This document shows positions 29,518-38,985 of a stretch of 64,000 bases of DNA, piece by piece (the first letter of the stretch is position 1; the number at the start of each line of letters is the position of its first letter). The notes under the pieces are model-generated. The model saw only the letters and a list, made by a program, of their open reading frames with translations, was not told the DNA's origin and made no database searches. The translations under genes and the position numbers were made by a program. The DNA comes from Ditibartonella apihabitans (GTDB taxonomy: Bacteria > Pseudomonadota > Alphaproteobacteria > Rhizobiales > Rhizobiaceae): assembly GCF_002007485.1 (NCBI RefSeq), contig NZ_CP015820.1, forward strand, positions 1,054,001 to 1,118,000. Reading direction: 5' to 3'.

Positions 29518-31863
29518 ATGCCGTCTTTTACCACAAGCCTCGAAAAGGCCCTTCATAGAGCGCTTATGATTGCCAGTGACGCACATCAGGAATATGCGAC
29601 ATTGGAACATTTGTTATTGGCGTTGCTTGATGATGTTGATGCTAAAGCCGTTATCCTTGCTTGCAACGTTGACATTGAACAATTACGTACCCGTTTGACG
29701 CAATATGTCCAATCGGAACTCGATTCGCAGATAGGCGATGATGAAGATACCAAGCCTACCAATTCGTTCCAGCGCGTTATCCAGCGTGCGGTTATCCATG
29801 TCCAGTCGGCAGGACGGGATATTGTAACCGGTGCAAATGTTCTTGTTGCAATTTTTGCCGAACGGGAAAGTTTTGCTGCTTATTTCCTTCAGGAACTGGG
29901 AATGACACGCTATGATGCGGTCAATTTTATTTCCCATGGTATCGCAAGCGAAAATGGCGCTGCGAGCTTCCCGCTGGATGATTCTGATGACGAGGTGTCA
30001 ACTTCGCAATCGGCCAACAAGGATACCGATGCACTTTCGGCATATTGTATCAATCTTAATGAACGTGCGCGTCAGGGCAAGATTGACACATTGATAGGTA
30101 GGGATAAAGAAATTGCCAGAACAATCCAGATTTTATGCCGGAGGTCGAAAAACAATCCGCTTCTGGTTGGAGATCCCGGAGTAGGTAAAACAGCTATCGC
30201 CGAGGGCTTGGCAAAACGAATTGTCGATGGCGAAGTGCCGGACGTTTTAAGCAGTGCTACGATTTTTTCACTCGATATGGGAATGCTTGTTGCCGGTACC
30301 CGTTATCGTGGCGATTTCGAGGAACGCTTGAAACAGGTTGTAAAAGAGCTTGAAAACTATAAGGGTGCCATTCTCTTTATTGATGAAATTCATACTCTGA
30401 TCGGCGCGGGCGCAACATCGGGCGGTAGTATGGATGCGGCAAATCTTTTGAAACCGGCACTTTCTTCGGGGCTTATTCGTTGCATCGGTTCGACGACCTA
30501 TAAAGAATACCGCCAGATTTTCGAAAAAGATCGGGCTTTGGCACGGCGTTTTCAAAAGATCGATGTCAACGAACCGTCTATTGATGATGCCATTGAAATT
30601 CTGAAAGGTTTGAAGCCTTATTTCGAGAACTTCCATCAGATAAAATATACCGATGACGCTATGAAGGCGTCGGTGGAACTTTCATCACGTTACATGTCAG
30701 ACAGGCGGCTACCTGATAAAGCGATAGATGTGGTCGACGAGACGGGCGCGGCACAAATGCTTTTGCCTAAAGACAAAAGAAAAAAGACAATTGGTGTGAA
30801 AGAGATTGAGGAAACGGTTGCAACAATGGCACGCATTCCTCAAAAAAACATATCACGCGATGATCGTAAAACATTGGCAAATCTCGAAAAAGAATTGCGA
30901 AGAGTGGTTTATGGGCAGGATAAAGCGATTGCCGCTTTGACTTCATCGATCAAGCTTGCCCGTGCCGGTCTGCGCGAACCGGACAAGCCTATAGGGAGCT
31001 ATCTATTTTCAGGTCCGACCGGCGTTGGTAAAACGGAGGTCGCCAAACAACTTGCAGCGTCTCTCGGCATCGAGTTGTTACGATTTGATATGTCGGAATA
31101 TATGGAACGGCACACTGTTTCGAGATTGATAGGTGCACCACCGGGATATGTCGGCTTCGATCAGGGCGGATTGTTGACAGATGCTGTCGACCAGAACCCA
31201 CATGCTGTGCTTTTGCTTGATGAAATAGAAAAAGCGCATCCTGATCTCTATAATATTCTTCTACAGGTGATGGATCACGGTAAGCTGACCGATCACAACG
31301 GCAAGCAGATCGATTTTCGCAACATCATTCTTATTATGACGACAAATGCTGGTGCAGTGGATATGGCAAAGTCTGCAATCGGTTTTGGAAAGACCGAGCG
31401 TGAGGGTGATGACATAGAGGCAATTAACCAGTTATTTCCTCCGGAGTTCCGTAACCGGCTTGATGCGATCATTCCATTTGCACCCTTGTCCGAACCGATT
31501 ATTCATCAGGTCGTACAGAAGTTTATTTTGCAACTCGAAGCACAACTTGCCGATCGGGAAATAACCTTCGAGTTGAGTGACGATGCAACCAAATGGCTTG
31601 CTAATAAAGGTTATGATCAACGTATGGGGGCTCGTCCTCTATCGCGGGTTATTCAAGAATATATAAAGAAGCCGCTGGCTGAAGAAATATTGTTCGGAAA
31701 GCTCCGCCATGGCGGTACTGTTAAAGTTATGACCGACAAATCGGACAAAAACAAACTGGCCTTGGAAATTATCAGTAATGAAGCACAAACGAACAAAAAA
31801 CCGGTGAGAGCAGTCAAGGCTTCCGGAAGGCGGGTAAAAAAGCCGACGCCAGCCGATCAATGA
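29518..31863 (+). CDS. clpA: ATP-dependent Clp protease ATP-binding subunit ClpA
   Basis: A 781-residue AAA+ unfoldase. The N-domain (residues 1-145) binds ClpS; AAA1 has Walker A GDPGVGKT near residue 218 and Walker B ILFIDEIHT; AAA2 has Walker A GPTGVGKT near 499 and VLLLDEIEKAHPD. A Lys-rich tail ends the protein. It unfolds substrates and feeds them to ClpP (not in this window). The spacing to clpS (6 bases) indicates one operon. Confidence 0.96.
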   Translation: MPSFTTSLEKALHRALMIASDAHQEYATLEHLLLALLDDVDAKAVILACNVDIEQLRTRLTQYVQSELDSQIGDDEDTKPTNSFQRVIQRAVIHVQSAGRDIVTGANVLVAIFAERESFAAYFLQELGMTRYDAVNFISHGIASENGAASFPLDDSDDEVSTSQSANKDTDALSAYCINLNERARQGKIDTLIGRDKEIARTIQILCRRSKNNPLLVGDPGVGKTAIAEGLAKRIVDGEVPDVLSSATIFSLDMGMLVAGTRYRGDFEERLKQVVKELENYKGAILFIDEIHTLIGAGATSGGSMDAANLLKPALSSGLIRCIGSTTYKEYRQIFEKDRALARRFQKIDVNEPSIDDAIEILKGLKPYFENFHQIKYTDDAMKASVELSSRYMSDRRLPDKAIDVVDETGAAQMLLPKDKRKKTIGVKEIEETVATMARIPQKNISRDDRKTLANLEKELRRVVYGQDKAIAALTSSIKLARAGLREPDKPIGSYLFSGPTGVGKTEVAKQLAASLGIELLRFDMSEYMERHTVSRLIGAPPGYVGFDQGGLLTDAVDQNPHAVLLLDEIEKAHPDLYNILLQVMDHGKLTDHNGKQIDFRNIILIMTTNAGAVDMAKSAIGFGKTEREGDDIEAINQLFPPEFRNRLDAIIPFAPLSEPIIHQVVQKFILQLEAQLADREITFELSDDATKWLANKGYDQRMGARPLSRVIQEYIKKPLAEEILFGKLRHGGTVKVMTDKSDKNKLALEIISNEAQTNKKPVRAVKASGRRVKKPTPADQ

Positions 31864-31925
31864 ATGCAATGACGATATATATAGCAGCAAAATATAACGT
31901 CGAAAAATAAATCATATCGAGACAA

Positions 31926-31960
31926 AAATGCCTGCGCGATGAACCATCGGGCAGGCATTT
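31926..31960. terminator. Bidirectional terminator between clpA and the HIT gene
   Basis: AAATGCCTGC (31926-31935) pairs perfectly with GCAGGCATTT (31951-31960). On the minus strand the stem is followed by a T-run (TTTTTG), so it can end the HIT-gene transcript; on the plus strand it may end clpA. Confidence 0.75.
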
Positions 31961-32026
31961 CTGATAAACCGGTTCATTATGCTGCTTTTGCGCAAAACCG
32001 GTTGATTAACGCGGCTCGCCTTTGTT

Positions 32027-32449
32027 TTAAAGTGCTGCGCGGATTTTTGCGGCAGATTCTTCCAGTGTTTTTGTATCGACTGCTTCCCCGCTATGTGGCT
32101 TCAAAGGAACATTTTCGAAACGGGGAATAACATGGAAATGGAGATGAAAAACAGTTTGACCGCTTGCCGGTTCATTAAACTGCATGACAGTTACACCATC
32201 TGCATTGAACGCTTTTTTAACAGCCTTTGCTATTTTCTGCACAACCTTGATTACTTTAGCAAGAGTCTCCGGCTCAGCATCCAGTAGATTGCGGGAGCCT
32301 TTCCGTGGAACAATCAATGTATGCCCTTTACCTTGCGGCATGACATCCATGAAAGCGATGACATCGTCATCTTCATAAACGCGGATAGAGGGAATTTCTC
32401 CACGAATCAACTTCGCAAAAATATTATTTTCATCATAACTTTGTTGCAT
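32027..32449 (-). CDS. HIT-family nucleotide-binding protein
   Basis: A 140-residue histidine-triad protein. It opens with IFAKLIRGEIPSIRVYEDD and contains the catalytic triad segment HLHFHVIPRF (about residues 96-105), with the nucleotide-binding MDVMPQGKGHTLIVP region earlier. Family members hydrolyse nucleoside phosphoramidates or dinucleoside polyphosphates (HinT-like). ATG 32449 is preceded by AGGAGA; an in-frame GTG at 32461 overlaps that site. Confidence 0.92.
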   Translation of the reverse strand: MQQSYDENNIFAKLIRGEIPSIRVYEDDDVIAFMDVMPQGKGHTLIVPRKGSRNLLDAEPETLAKVIKVVQKIAKAVKKAFNADGVTVMQFNEPASGQTVFHLHFHVIPRFENVPLKPHSGEAVDTKTLEESAAKIRAAL

Positions 32450-32504
32450 TTTTCTCCTCACTTATTGTTTTAAACATCGCACTAACTATTAGGATGTACG
32501 GGGT

Positions 32505-33224
32505 TTAATTGTCGTTGTCGGGTTTAAAACCTTCAAATATCATTTGGTCGGCATTAACACGTGCTCTTTCCCACTCTTCAGAATTGTGAATAGTAAAAGC
32601 AAGAACGGGCATGCCCAGCTTTTCACGGACAAACCGTACAAAAGGATTGGACAACTGCCTGAAATTATAGGCCACGAACTCCATATCATGAGCAAGCATT
32701 GCAAAGTGTTGTTCAATCTCCGAGCGCTTGTTTCCTTCAGCTTTTATCCCGTGTGGTATTGCACGGTCACCGAAACGTATGCGCCGTAAAATATGCACAT
32801 CCTGAGACATGATTGCCGATTTGTTCGGGTAAGCAACCAACAACTCTGTCACCGTTGAAATCAGGCCCGCATCTTCTCCTTCATTGCCTTCCAGATTTGC
32901 CAGAACAGGGACTTTGCCGGCAATGTTTTGAAGAAGTGCCTCAAGGGTAAAAATGCGTGGCTTGCCCTCACTGGTTTGGATATTGGCAATTTCCGATGAA
33001 CGGAGATCTATGATACGTTTTTTCTGGCCTGTTATTTGTTCAAGAGAAGCGCCATGAAATACCATCGGAACGCCGTCATGAGACAGTTGGACATCGCAAC
33101 AAATGGTATAATTTTCAAGCGCTGCCAGTTCGAATGCCGGCAGCGTATTTTCTTGAACAGACTTATCGTAGCCATGAAGTCCACTATTCGCGATGGGCCT
33201 TTTTGATAACCAATCAATCCTCAT
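32505..33224 (-). CDS. Glycerophosphodiester phosphodiesterase-like protein with altered metal-site residues
   Basis: A 239-residue GDPD-like TIM barrel. The family layout is clear: GLHGYDKSVQENTLPAFELA near residues 15-34, then CDVQLSHDGVPMVFHG at 43-58. Several canonical catalytic positions differ: the Glu of the E-x-D metal motif is Cys42 (ICCD), the HD pair is His57-Gly58, and the usual IExK on the next strand reads NLEG. Typical GDPDs release glycerol-3-phosphate from deacylated phospholipids. Here the activity may be changed or lost. Translation is coupled to the upstream RidA-family gene (adjacent stop and start). Confidence 0.8.
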   Translation of the reverse strand: MRIDWLSKRPIANSGLHGYDKSVQENTLPAFELAALENYTICCDVQLSHDGVPMVFHGASLEQITGQKKRIIDLRSSEIANIQTSEGKPRIFTLEALLQNIAGKVPVLANLEGNEGEDAGLISTVTELLVAYPNKSAIMSQDVHILRRIRFGDRAIPHGIKAEGNKRSEIEQHFAMLAHDMEFVAYNFRQLSNPFVRFVREKLGMPVLAFTIHNSEEWERARVNADQMIFEGFKPDNDN

Positions 33225-33227
33225 CAC

Positions 33228-33689
33228 TCAGATTTCCAGAATTGCTTCCACTTCCACCGGAACATCCATTGGCAGTGCAGCAACTCCTACAGCCGAACGA
33301 GCATGCTTTCCGGCTTCACCCAAAACATTGACAAACAAATCCGAAGCACCGTTGGCAACTTGAGGAATGTCGGTGAAATTGGGGTCGGTTGCAACAAAAG
33401 CGGTTACTTTTATCACCTGTTTGATTTTACTCAAATCTCCCAAAGCGGCTTTGGCTTGTGCAAGAATGTTGATTGCACATGCTTCGGCAGATTTTTTTGC
33501 CTGTTCGGAAGTGACTGTCCGGCCGACTTTGCCTATTGCGACAGGCTTTCCGTTACTAAGCGGAAGTTGACCGGAAATATAAAGCTGGTTACCGGATTTT
33601 CTGGCAGTCACGTAATTTGCTACAGGTTGTACAGCAGCGGGAATTGTAACGCCAAGTTTTTGCAAACGACTTTCAATCGTATCAGACAT
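33228..33689 (-). CDS. RidA/YjgF-family protein, long form
   Basis: A 153-residue member of the YjgF/YER057c/UK114 family of the longer, TdcF-unlike type. It has the opening LQKLGVTIPAAVQPVANYV, ISGQLPLSNGK near residue 40, and the closing HARSAVGVAALPMDVPVEVE. The Arg in the ARSAVGV segment is the position that binds the substrate carboxylate in deaminating RidA proteins. Those hydrolyse reactive enamine/imine intermediates of PLP enzymes. It is followed directly by the GDPD-like gene and diverges from eipB. Confidence 0.9.
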   Translation of the reverse strand: MSDTIESRLQKLGVTIPAAVQPVANYVTARKSGNQLYISGQLPLSNGKPVAIGKVGRTVTSEQAKKSAEACAINILAQAKAALGDLSKIKQVIKVTAFVATDPNFTDIPQVANGASDLFVNVLGEAGKHARSAVGVAALPMDVPVEVEAILEI

Positions 33690-33830
33690 TTTTTACCTCT
33701 TTTCCCGTCATTTCATATTTGCTCAATAACCCATTTTCTCGAACATGGAAATGCGATCTTCAAAAAAAGAAATTACTCGCTTTTTTACCATTATATATGA
33801 TAACGCCAAGGTTAAGGAAAAAACAGGAAT

Positions 33831-34661
33831 ATGCGGATGCCAAAATTTCTATTTGCCTTTATTTTATCGGTTATGTGCGTGAACGTTGCACGGGGCGAAG
33901 ATAAAATTGTCATGGTGCCGCATCTGGCAATCTATGACCTCCAGCTTGAAAATGCTGCAGATAAATCGGGTATTTCGGGTCTCGTCGGCCGTATGGCTTA
34001 TGAATTCAATGGTTCGGCTTGTGAAGGTTATACAACAAGGTTTCGCTTCGTCACGCGCATCAATATGGCTGATTCACCAACGCGTCTTACCGATCAACAA
34101 ATGACCAGTTTTGAATCGGCAAATGGTAAAGAATTCCGTTTTGTAAGCAAAACTATAATCGATCGGGAAGTTACAAGTGAAACGGATGGCGTTGCGAAAA
34201 TTTCCAATGGAAATATGATTGTCAATACGAAGAAGCCCAAAGAAAATGAGGTCAAGTTAAAATCGGCCGCTTTTCCGACAATCCAGACTGAAGAAGTCAT
34301 CCGTAAAGCAAAAGCAGGCCAGCATTTTTACCGGACAGTCTTGTTCGATGGCTCGGATGATGCCGATCGTCTGACCGAAGCGACCGTGGTGTTAGGCGAT
34401 AAAGTGGATGCAAAATCCGACGATGAAACCAAAATCATGGGGAAACTCGGAAAAGAACCTTATTGGCCGGTGACGATTTCCTATTTTAATGATGACGAGA
34501 ATCAGGACGGTTTACCAGTCTATCGAACAAGCTTTCTTCTTTATGAGAATGGTATCACACGCGATCTTGTAATGGATTATGGAAATTTTTCTGTTCGGGG
34601 TAAATTGCAAACTTTCAAATTATTTGATGTCCCGACTTCAAAAGAAAATTGTAAAGACTAA
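33831..34661 (+). CDS. eipB: Cell-envelope integrity protein EipB (DUF1849)
   Basis: A 276-residue periplasmic protein with signal peptide (cleavage near ARG, about residue 21). It matches DUF1849: LAIYDLQLENAADKSGISGL, then GRMAYEFNGSACEGYTTRFR, then PVYRTSFLLYENGITRDLVM. Cys64 and Cys274 correspond to the conserved disulfide of Brucella EipB, a beta-spiral protein needed for envelope integrity. ATG 33831 or ATG 33837 may be used. It diverges from the RidA gene with a 141-base gap. Confidence 0.9.
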   Translation: MRMPKFLFAFILSVMCVNVARGEDKIVMVPHLAIYDLQLENAADKSGISGLVGRMAYEFNGSACEGYTTRFRFVTRINMADSPTRLTDQQMTSFESANGKEFRFVSKTIIDREVTSETDGVAKISNGNMIVNTKKPKENEVKLKSAAFPTIQTEEVIRKAKAGQHFYRTVLFDGSDDADRLTEATVVLGDKVDAKSDDETKIMGKLGKEPYWPVTISYFNDDENQDGLPVYRTSFLLYENGITRDLVMDYGNFSVRGKLQTFKLFDVPTSKENCKD

Positions 34662-34813
34662 CACCGGTTACAACGATTTTTGTATTTTGTGTAAGAATAT
34701 CGACCGGTGGACGTTAAAAGACTTGAAACTTTGTGCGATATCACTTAACTAACCAAATATTCCACACACGGGAAAAGGGTGATTGCGGGAGAAATCCGCA
34801 ATTTTCCGCCGGT

Positions 34814-34830
34814 GGCAGGTGTTACCTGCC
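34814..34830 (+). promoter_or_regulatory. rpsB leader hairpin
   Basis: GGCAGGT-GTT-ACCTGCC is a perfect 7-bp stem 36 bases upstream of rpsB in a 205-base leader. TTGAAA at 34723-34728 with TAACTA 17 bases on is a weak promoter candidate upstream. In other bacteria S2 represses its own operon through the leader; whether this hairpin is the target is not known. Confidence 0.45.
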
Positions 34831-34866
34831 TCATTCCGTGGAGGTTCAACCGGAAAGGATAAAAAA

Positions 34867-35649
34867 ATGGCATTGCCAGATTTTACTATGCGCCAGCTTT
34901 TGGAAGCCGGTGTTCACTTTGGTCACCAGACACATCGCTGGAACCCGAAAATGGCTCCCTATATCTATGGGCAGCGCAATAACATTCATATTATCGATCT
35001 TGCACAGACTGTACCGTTACTCCATAACGCCTTGAAGGTGGTATCGGATACGGTTGCCCGCGGTGGTCGTGTGCTTTTTGTTGGCACCAAGCGTCAGGCT
35101 TCCGACATCATTGCGGAAGCGGCCAACCGCTCGGCTCAATATTATGTCAATGCACGTTGGCTTGGCGGTATGTTGACCAACTGGAAAACAATTTCCAATT
35201 CTATTCAGCGTTTGCGCAAACTGGACGGAATTCTTGCTAATGAAGCACAGGGCTTCACCAAGAAGGAACGTCTTAATATTGAACATGACCGCGATAAACT
35301 CAATCGCGCACTTGGCGGTATCAAGGATATGGGTTCGGTTCCGGACCTTCTGTTTATCATTGATACAAACAAAGAAAAAATTGCAATCGATGAAGCCAAA
35401 CGTCTGGGGATTCCGGTTGTTGCTATAATCGATACCAATTGCGATCCGGATAATATCAATTATCCGATTCCTGGAAACGATGATGCTTCACGTGCGATTG
35501 CTCTTTATTGTGATCTGGTTGCAAAGGCTGCCCTTGATGGTATCGCCCGTCAACAAGGCGCAATGGGCGTTGATCTTGGTGCACAGGCAGAAGCTCCTGT
35601 CGAACCTGCTCTGGAAGAAAATAAAGAAGCAACTCCTGCCGCAGAATAA
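34867..35649 (+). CDS. rpsB: 30S ribosomal protein S2
   Basis: A 260-residue S2: it opens with [20 protein letters not shown] then [12 protein letters not shown], has the coiled-coil insertion (residues 105-150) and ends with an acidic Ala/Glu tail typical of alphaproteobacteria. It sits on the back of the 30S head-body junction and binds S1. ATG 34867 lies after GGAAAGGA; a longer frame from 34783 runs through the leader hairpin. It starts the rpsB-tsf-pyrH-frr block. Confidence 0.97.
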   Translation: MALPDFTMRQLLEAGVHFGHQTHRWNPKMAPYIYGQRNNIHIIDLAQTVPLLHNALKVVSDTVARGGRVLFVGTKRQASDIIAEAANRSAQYYVNARWLGGMLTNWKTISNSIQRLRKLDGILANEAQGFTKKERLNIEHDRDKLNRALGGIKDMGSVPDLLFIIDTNKEKIAIDEAKRLGIPVVAIIDTNCDPDNINYPIPGNDDASRAIALYCDLVAKAALDGIARQQGAMGVDLGAQAEAPVEPALEENKEATPAAE

Positions 35650-35660
35650 CGAATAAATTG

Positions 35661-35679
35661 TGCCCTTGAGACAAGGGCA
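35661..35679 (+). terminator. Hairpin between rpsB and tsf
   Basis: TGCCCTTG-AGA-CAAGGGCA, an 8-bp stem 11 bases after the rpsB stop, followed by TTC only. It is probably an attenuator or mRNA-stability element that lowers tsf expression relative to rpsB, as in other proteobacteria. Confidence 0.55.
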
Positions 35680-35763
35680 CTTCAACTCAATGATGTATGG
35701 TCGCGGGCGTGCTGAGGGATAATCCTTGCACGCTTTCGCCGTTATTAAGATTAAGAGGCAAAT

Positions 35764-36687
35764 ATGAGCATTACCGCAGCACAGGTGAAAGAACTTCGCG
35801 AATTGTCGGGCGCCGGTATGATGGATTGCAAGACAGCACTTGCAGAAACAAATGGCGATATGGAAGCAGCCGTTGATTGGCTGCGTAAAAAGGGCATTGC
35901 CAAGGCTGATAAAAAAGCTGGTCGTACAGCGGCTGAAGGTCTCGTAGGTGTAGCCTCCAACGGTAAAAAGGCTGTTCTTGTCGAAGTGAATTCCGAGACA
36001 GACTTTGTTGCCCGTAACGATGCGTTTCAGGATATTGTTCGCAATATTGCAAAAGCCGCGCTGGATACGGATGGAACATTGGAAAAAATTTCGGTTTCAA
36101 GCTATCCGGGGTCAGATAAAACTGTTGCCGAGACACTCAAAGATGCCATTGGCAAAATTGGCGAAAACATGACATTCCGTCGTTCCGCTGAGCTATCTGT
36201 CGATAATGGCGTTATTGCCACCTATATTCATAACGGTATTGGTGACGGTCTTGGTAAAATCGGTGTTCTTGTTGCGATTGAAACCAATGGCGATAAAGAC
36301 GCAGCCGAACATTTTGGTCGGCAGGTTGCTATGCATGTGGCTGCAACAAATCCTTTGGCATTGACTGCCGAGGAAGTCGATCCGGCAGCAGTCGAGCGTG
36401 AAAAAGCAATTTATTCCGAACAGGCTCACCAGTCTGGAAAACCGGCCAACATCGTAGAAAAGATGGTGGAAGGTCGTATGCGCAAATTTTATGAAGAAGT
36501 TGTTCTGCTTTCACAGGCCTTTGTCATCAATCCTGATGAAACTGTAAGCGAGGCTTTGAAGAATGCAGAAAAAGAAATCGGCGCACCGGCAAAAATAAAA
36601 GGTTTTGTCCGTTTTGCCCTTGGTGAGGGTATCGAAAAAGCCGAAAGTGATTTTGCAGCCGAAGTCGCTGCAGCAGTAAAAGGCTGA
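35764..36687 (+). CDS. tsf: Elongation factor Ts
   Basis: A 307-residue guanine-nucleotide exchange factor for EF-Tu. The UBA-like N-domain reads [20 protein letters not shown] (residues 3-22) and the core contains [13 protein letters not shown] (about 75-87), whose TDFV contacts the EF-Tu Mg site. The dimerisation and C-terminal modules are at full length. ATG 35764 follows AAGAGGC. pyrH follows after a 149-base gap containing a hairpin. Confidence 0.97.
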   Translation: MSITAAQVKELRELSGAGMMDCKTALAETNGDMEAAVDWLRKKGIAKADKKAGRTAAEGLVGVASNGKKAVLVEVNSETDFVARNDAFQDIVRNIAKAALDTDGTLEKISVSSYPGSDKTVAETLKDAIGKIGENMTFRRSAELSVDNGVIATYIHNGIGDGLGKIGVLVAIETNGDKDAAEHFGRQVAMHVAATNPLALTAEEVDPAAVEREKAIYSEQAHQSGKPANIVEKMVEGRMRKFYEEVVLLSQAFVINPDETVSEALKNAEKEIGAPAKIKGFVRFALGEGIEKAESDFAAEVAAAVKG

Positions 36688-36764
36688 TTTTTGGACAAAA
36701 TCCGGTTTATTTGCGTAAAAACAGTGCTTTTGCATTGTGAGACACGGAAAAAACGTTGTAGAGA

Positions 36765-36790
36765 GGGCATCGCGTGACAATGCGGTGCCC
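36765..36790 (+). other. Hairpin between tsf and pyrH
   Basis: GGGCATCGC (36765-36773) pairs with GCGGTGCCC (36782-36790), nine pairs including one G-T. It is followed by TTCG rather than a T-run. It lies 46 bases before pyrH and may tune read-through or translation. Confidence 0.5.
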
Positions 36791-36836
36791 TTCGTGTATC
36801 GAAGGCGCAAATGAATTTTGCATTTGGAGACTATTG

Positions 36837-37556
36837 ATGACAGATACCCCGCTCTACAAACGAATTTTATTGAAGGCCTCTGGCGAGGCATTAATGGGTG
36901 GGCAAAGTTTCGGTATCGATGTTTCAGTCGTTGATCGTATTGCCAAAGACATAGCTGATGCGCATGAAATGGGTGTCGAAGTCGGCGTTGTCATCGGTGG
37001 CGGAAATATTTTTCGCGGCGTTGCAGTCGCCTCACGCGGTGGTGATCGCGTAACCGGTGACCATATGGGGATGCTGGCAACAGCGATTAACTCTCTTGCA
37101 TTGCGCACATCACTAACAAAACTCGGGGTAGATGTGGTTGTGCTTTCCGCCATCGCAATGCCACAAATCTGTGAAAGTTTCTCGCAACGCAAGGCTGTCG
37201 GCTACATCAGTCAGGGCAAGGTAGTCATTTTCGCAGGTGGCACCGGAAATCCGTTTTTTACCACTGATTCGGCAGCCGCCCTTAGAGCGGCAGAAATCGG
37301 AGCGGACGTGCTTCTAAAAGCTACCCAGGTTGATGGAATATACTCGGCCGACCCGAAAAAGGATCCTTCTGCAACCCGTTTCGACCATTTAACGCATGAA
37401 GAAGTTATCCAAAAGGGTCTTGCAGTTATGGATACCACCGCAATTACTCTGGCTCGTGAAAACCATATTCCTATTATTGTCTATTCGATCAGTGAAAAGG
37501 GTGGACTGGCCAATGTGTTGAATGGCACCGGACGCTATACAGTGGTATCGGAATAA
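36837..37556 (+). CDS. pyrH: Uridylate kinase (UMP kinase)
   Basis: A 239-residue amino-acid-kinase-fold enzyme that phosphorylates UMP to UDP for pyrimidine nucleotide synthesis; hexameric, cytosolic, GTP-activated and UTP-inhibited in known bacteria. Motifs: [15 protein letters not shown] at the N-terminus, [10 protein letters not shown] (about 53-62), [14 protein letters not shown] (about 133-146) and the lid region [19 protein letters not shown] 36837 gives this start; a frame from 36774 lies within the hairpin region. Confidence 0.97.
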   Translation: MTDTPLYKRILLKASGEALMGGQSFGIDVSVVDRIAKDIADAHEMGVEVGVVIGGGNIFRGVAVASRGGDRVTGDHMGMLATAINSLALRTSLTKLGVDVVVLSAIAMPQICESFSQRKAVGYISQGKVVIFAGGTGNPFFTTDSAAALRAAEIGADVLLKATQVDGIYSADPKKDPSATRFDHLTHEEVIQKGLAVMDTTAITLARENHIPIIVYSISEKGGLANVLNGTGRYTVVSE

Positions 37557-37590
37557 TATTCGTCTAAAAATAATCCGAAGGAGAGTTAGT

Positions 37591-38151
37591 ATGAGTGACG
37601 CTACAAATATCGACGATCTCAAGCGCCGTATGGAAGGCGCCATTTCATCATTCAAACACGAGCTCACTGGTTTGCGGACCGGTCGTGCTTCTGCGAGCTT
37701 GCTTGAACCGATAACGGTCGAAGCTTATGGCTCGACTGTGCCGCTTAATCAGGTCGCCAATATTTCCGTACCGGAACCGCGCATGTTGTCGGTTTCAGTC
37801 TGGGATAAATCAATGGTGTCTGCAGTTGACAAGGCCATCAGAGAATCTTCATTGGGCCTGAACCCGATAACGGACGGTACAACTTTGCGCATTCCATTGC
37901 CGGAACTTAACGAAGAACGCCGCAAAGAGCTTGTTAAAATTGCTCACCAATATGCGGAGCAGGCGCGTGTTGCAGTCCGCCATGTTCGTCGCGACGGAAT
38001 GGAAGGATTGAAAAAGGCTGAAAAGGATAGCGAGATCAGTCAGGATGAAAGCCGTATTGCTTCTGATAAAATTCAGAAATTGACGGATACGACGATCGGC
38101 GAGATCGATAAGGTATTGGCTGCTAAACAAGCGGAAATTATGCAAGTCTAA
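37591..38151 (+). CDS. frr: Ribosome recycling factor
   Basis: A 186-residue RRF: a three-helix bundle plus a small beta domain, with [20 protein letters not shown] (residues 27-46) and the late [18 protein letters not shown] (about 130-147). With EF-G it splits post-termination ribosomes. ATG 37591 is preceded by GAAGGAGAG at ideal spacing; the longer frame from 37522 overlaps pyrH. Confidence 0.97.
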   Translation: MSDATNIDDLKRRMEGAISSFKHELTGLRTGRASASLLEPITVEAYGSTVPLNQVANISVPEPRMLSVSVWDKSMVSAVDKAIRESSLGLNPITDGTTLRIPLPELNEERRKELVKIAHQYAEQARVAVRHVRRDGMEGLKKAEKDSEISQDESRIASDKIQKLTDTTIGEIDKVLAAKQAEIMQV

Positions 38152-38184
38152 AACTATTTATTGCAGCAAACAGGTCGGAAAAAT

Positions 38185-38910
38185 ATGTTATATCCACGTC
38201 ATATTGCCATCATTATGGATGGAAACGGCCGATGGGCACGTGCTCGTGGATTACCCAGAATTGCCGGTCACAAGATTGGCATGGAAGCACTTCATAGAAT
38301 TGTGCATCATGCCAGTCAAATGGGGCTCGAATGGTTGACTGTTTTTGCTTTTTCTTCTGAAAACTGGTCACGACCGGAGTCTGAAGTCAATCATCTGATG
38401 GGACTTCTGAAGTTATTTATAAAACGTGATCTGCTTGATCTTCGCGATAATAATGTCCGTGTACGGGTGATAGGCAATCGTGAAGAGGTGCCAGCGGATA
38501 TTCAGAGTCTACTCGATGAAGCAGAGACAATTACGCAAAAAAATGACGGACTCAATCTTGTTGTCGCATTCAACTATGGTGGACGTGCCGAAATTGTCCG
38601 GTCTGTAAAAAAAATCGCCAAATCTCTGGCGAACGGAACTATCAATATTGATGAAATTGATGAAGCCGTTTTTTCAAAATATCTTGATACGGCTGAAATG
38701 CCGGATCCTGACCTAATAATCCGCACCAGCGGGGAGCAACGTTTGTCGAATTTCTTGCTTTGGCAGTCGGCTTATAGCGAATTTTATTTTGCTCCCTGTT
38801 ACTGGCCTGATTTCGATGAAAGACAACTTGATATAGCTGTTGAAGATTATTGGTTGCGTGAACGTCGTTTCGGGCGGATTCCCGATTATAAAAAAGAAAA
38901 GTTGTTATAA
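38185..38910 (+). CDS. uppS: Isoprenyl (undecaprenyl diphosphate) synthase
   Basis: A 241-residue cis-prenyltransferase making undecaprenyl diphosphate, the lipid carrier for peptidoglycan and other envelope polymers. Conserved regions: RHIAIIMDGNGRWARARG with catalytic Asp near residue 12, LTVFAFSSENWSRP (about 54-67), and the C-terminal PDLIIRTSGEQRLSNFLLWQ segment. ATG 38185 is preferred; TTG 38161 in the same frame would add eight residues. cdsA follows 75 bases on. Confidence 0.94.
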   Translation: MLYPRHIAIIMDGNGRWARARGLPRIAGHKIGMEALHRIVHHASQMGLEWLTVFAFSSENWSRPESEVNHLMGLLKLFIKRDLLDLRDNNVRVRVIGNREEVPADIQSLLDEAETITQKNDGLNLVVAFNYGGRAEIVRSVKKIAKSLANGTINIDEIDEAVFSKYLDTAEMPDPDLIIRTSGEQRLSNFLLWQSAYSEFYFAPCYWPDFDERQLDIAVEDYWLRERRFGRIPDYKKEKLL

Positions 38911-38985
38911 CTCTGATCTTTGTCTTAAAAAGAAATTGGATGAAAATTATAGTTCGAGATGCATATTGTTCGGATCGGAGAACCG

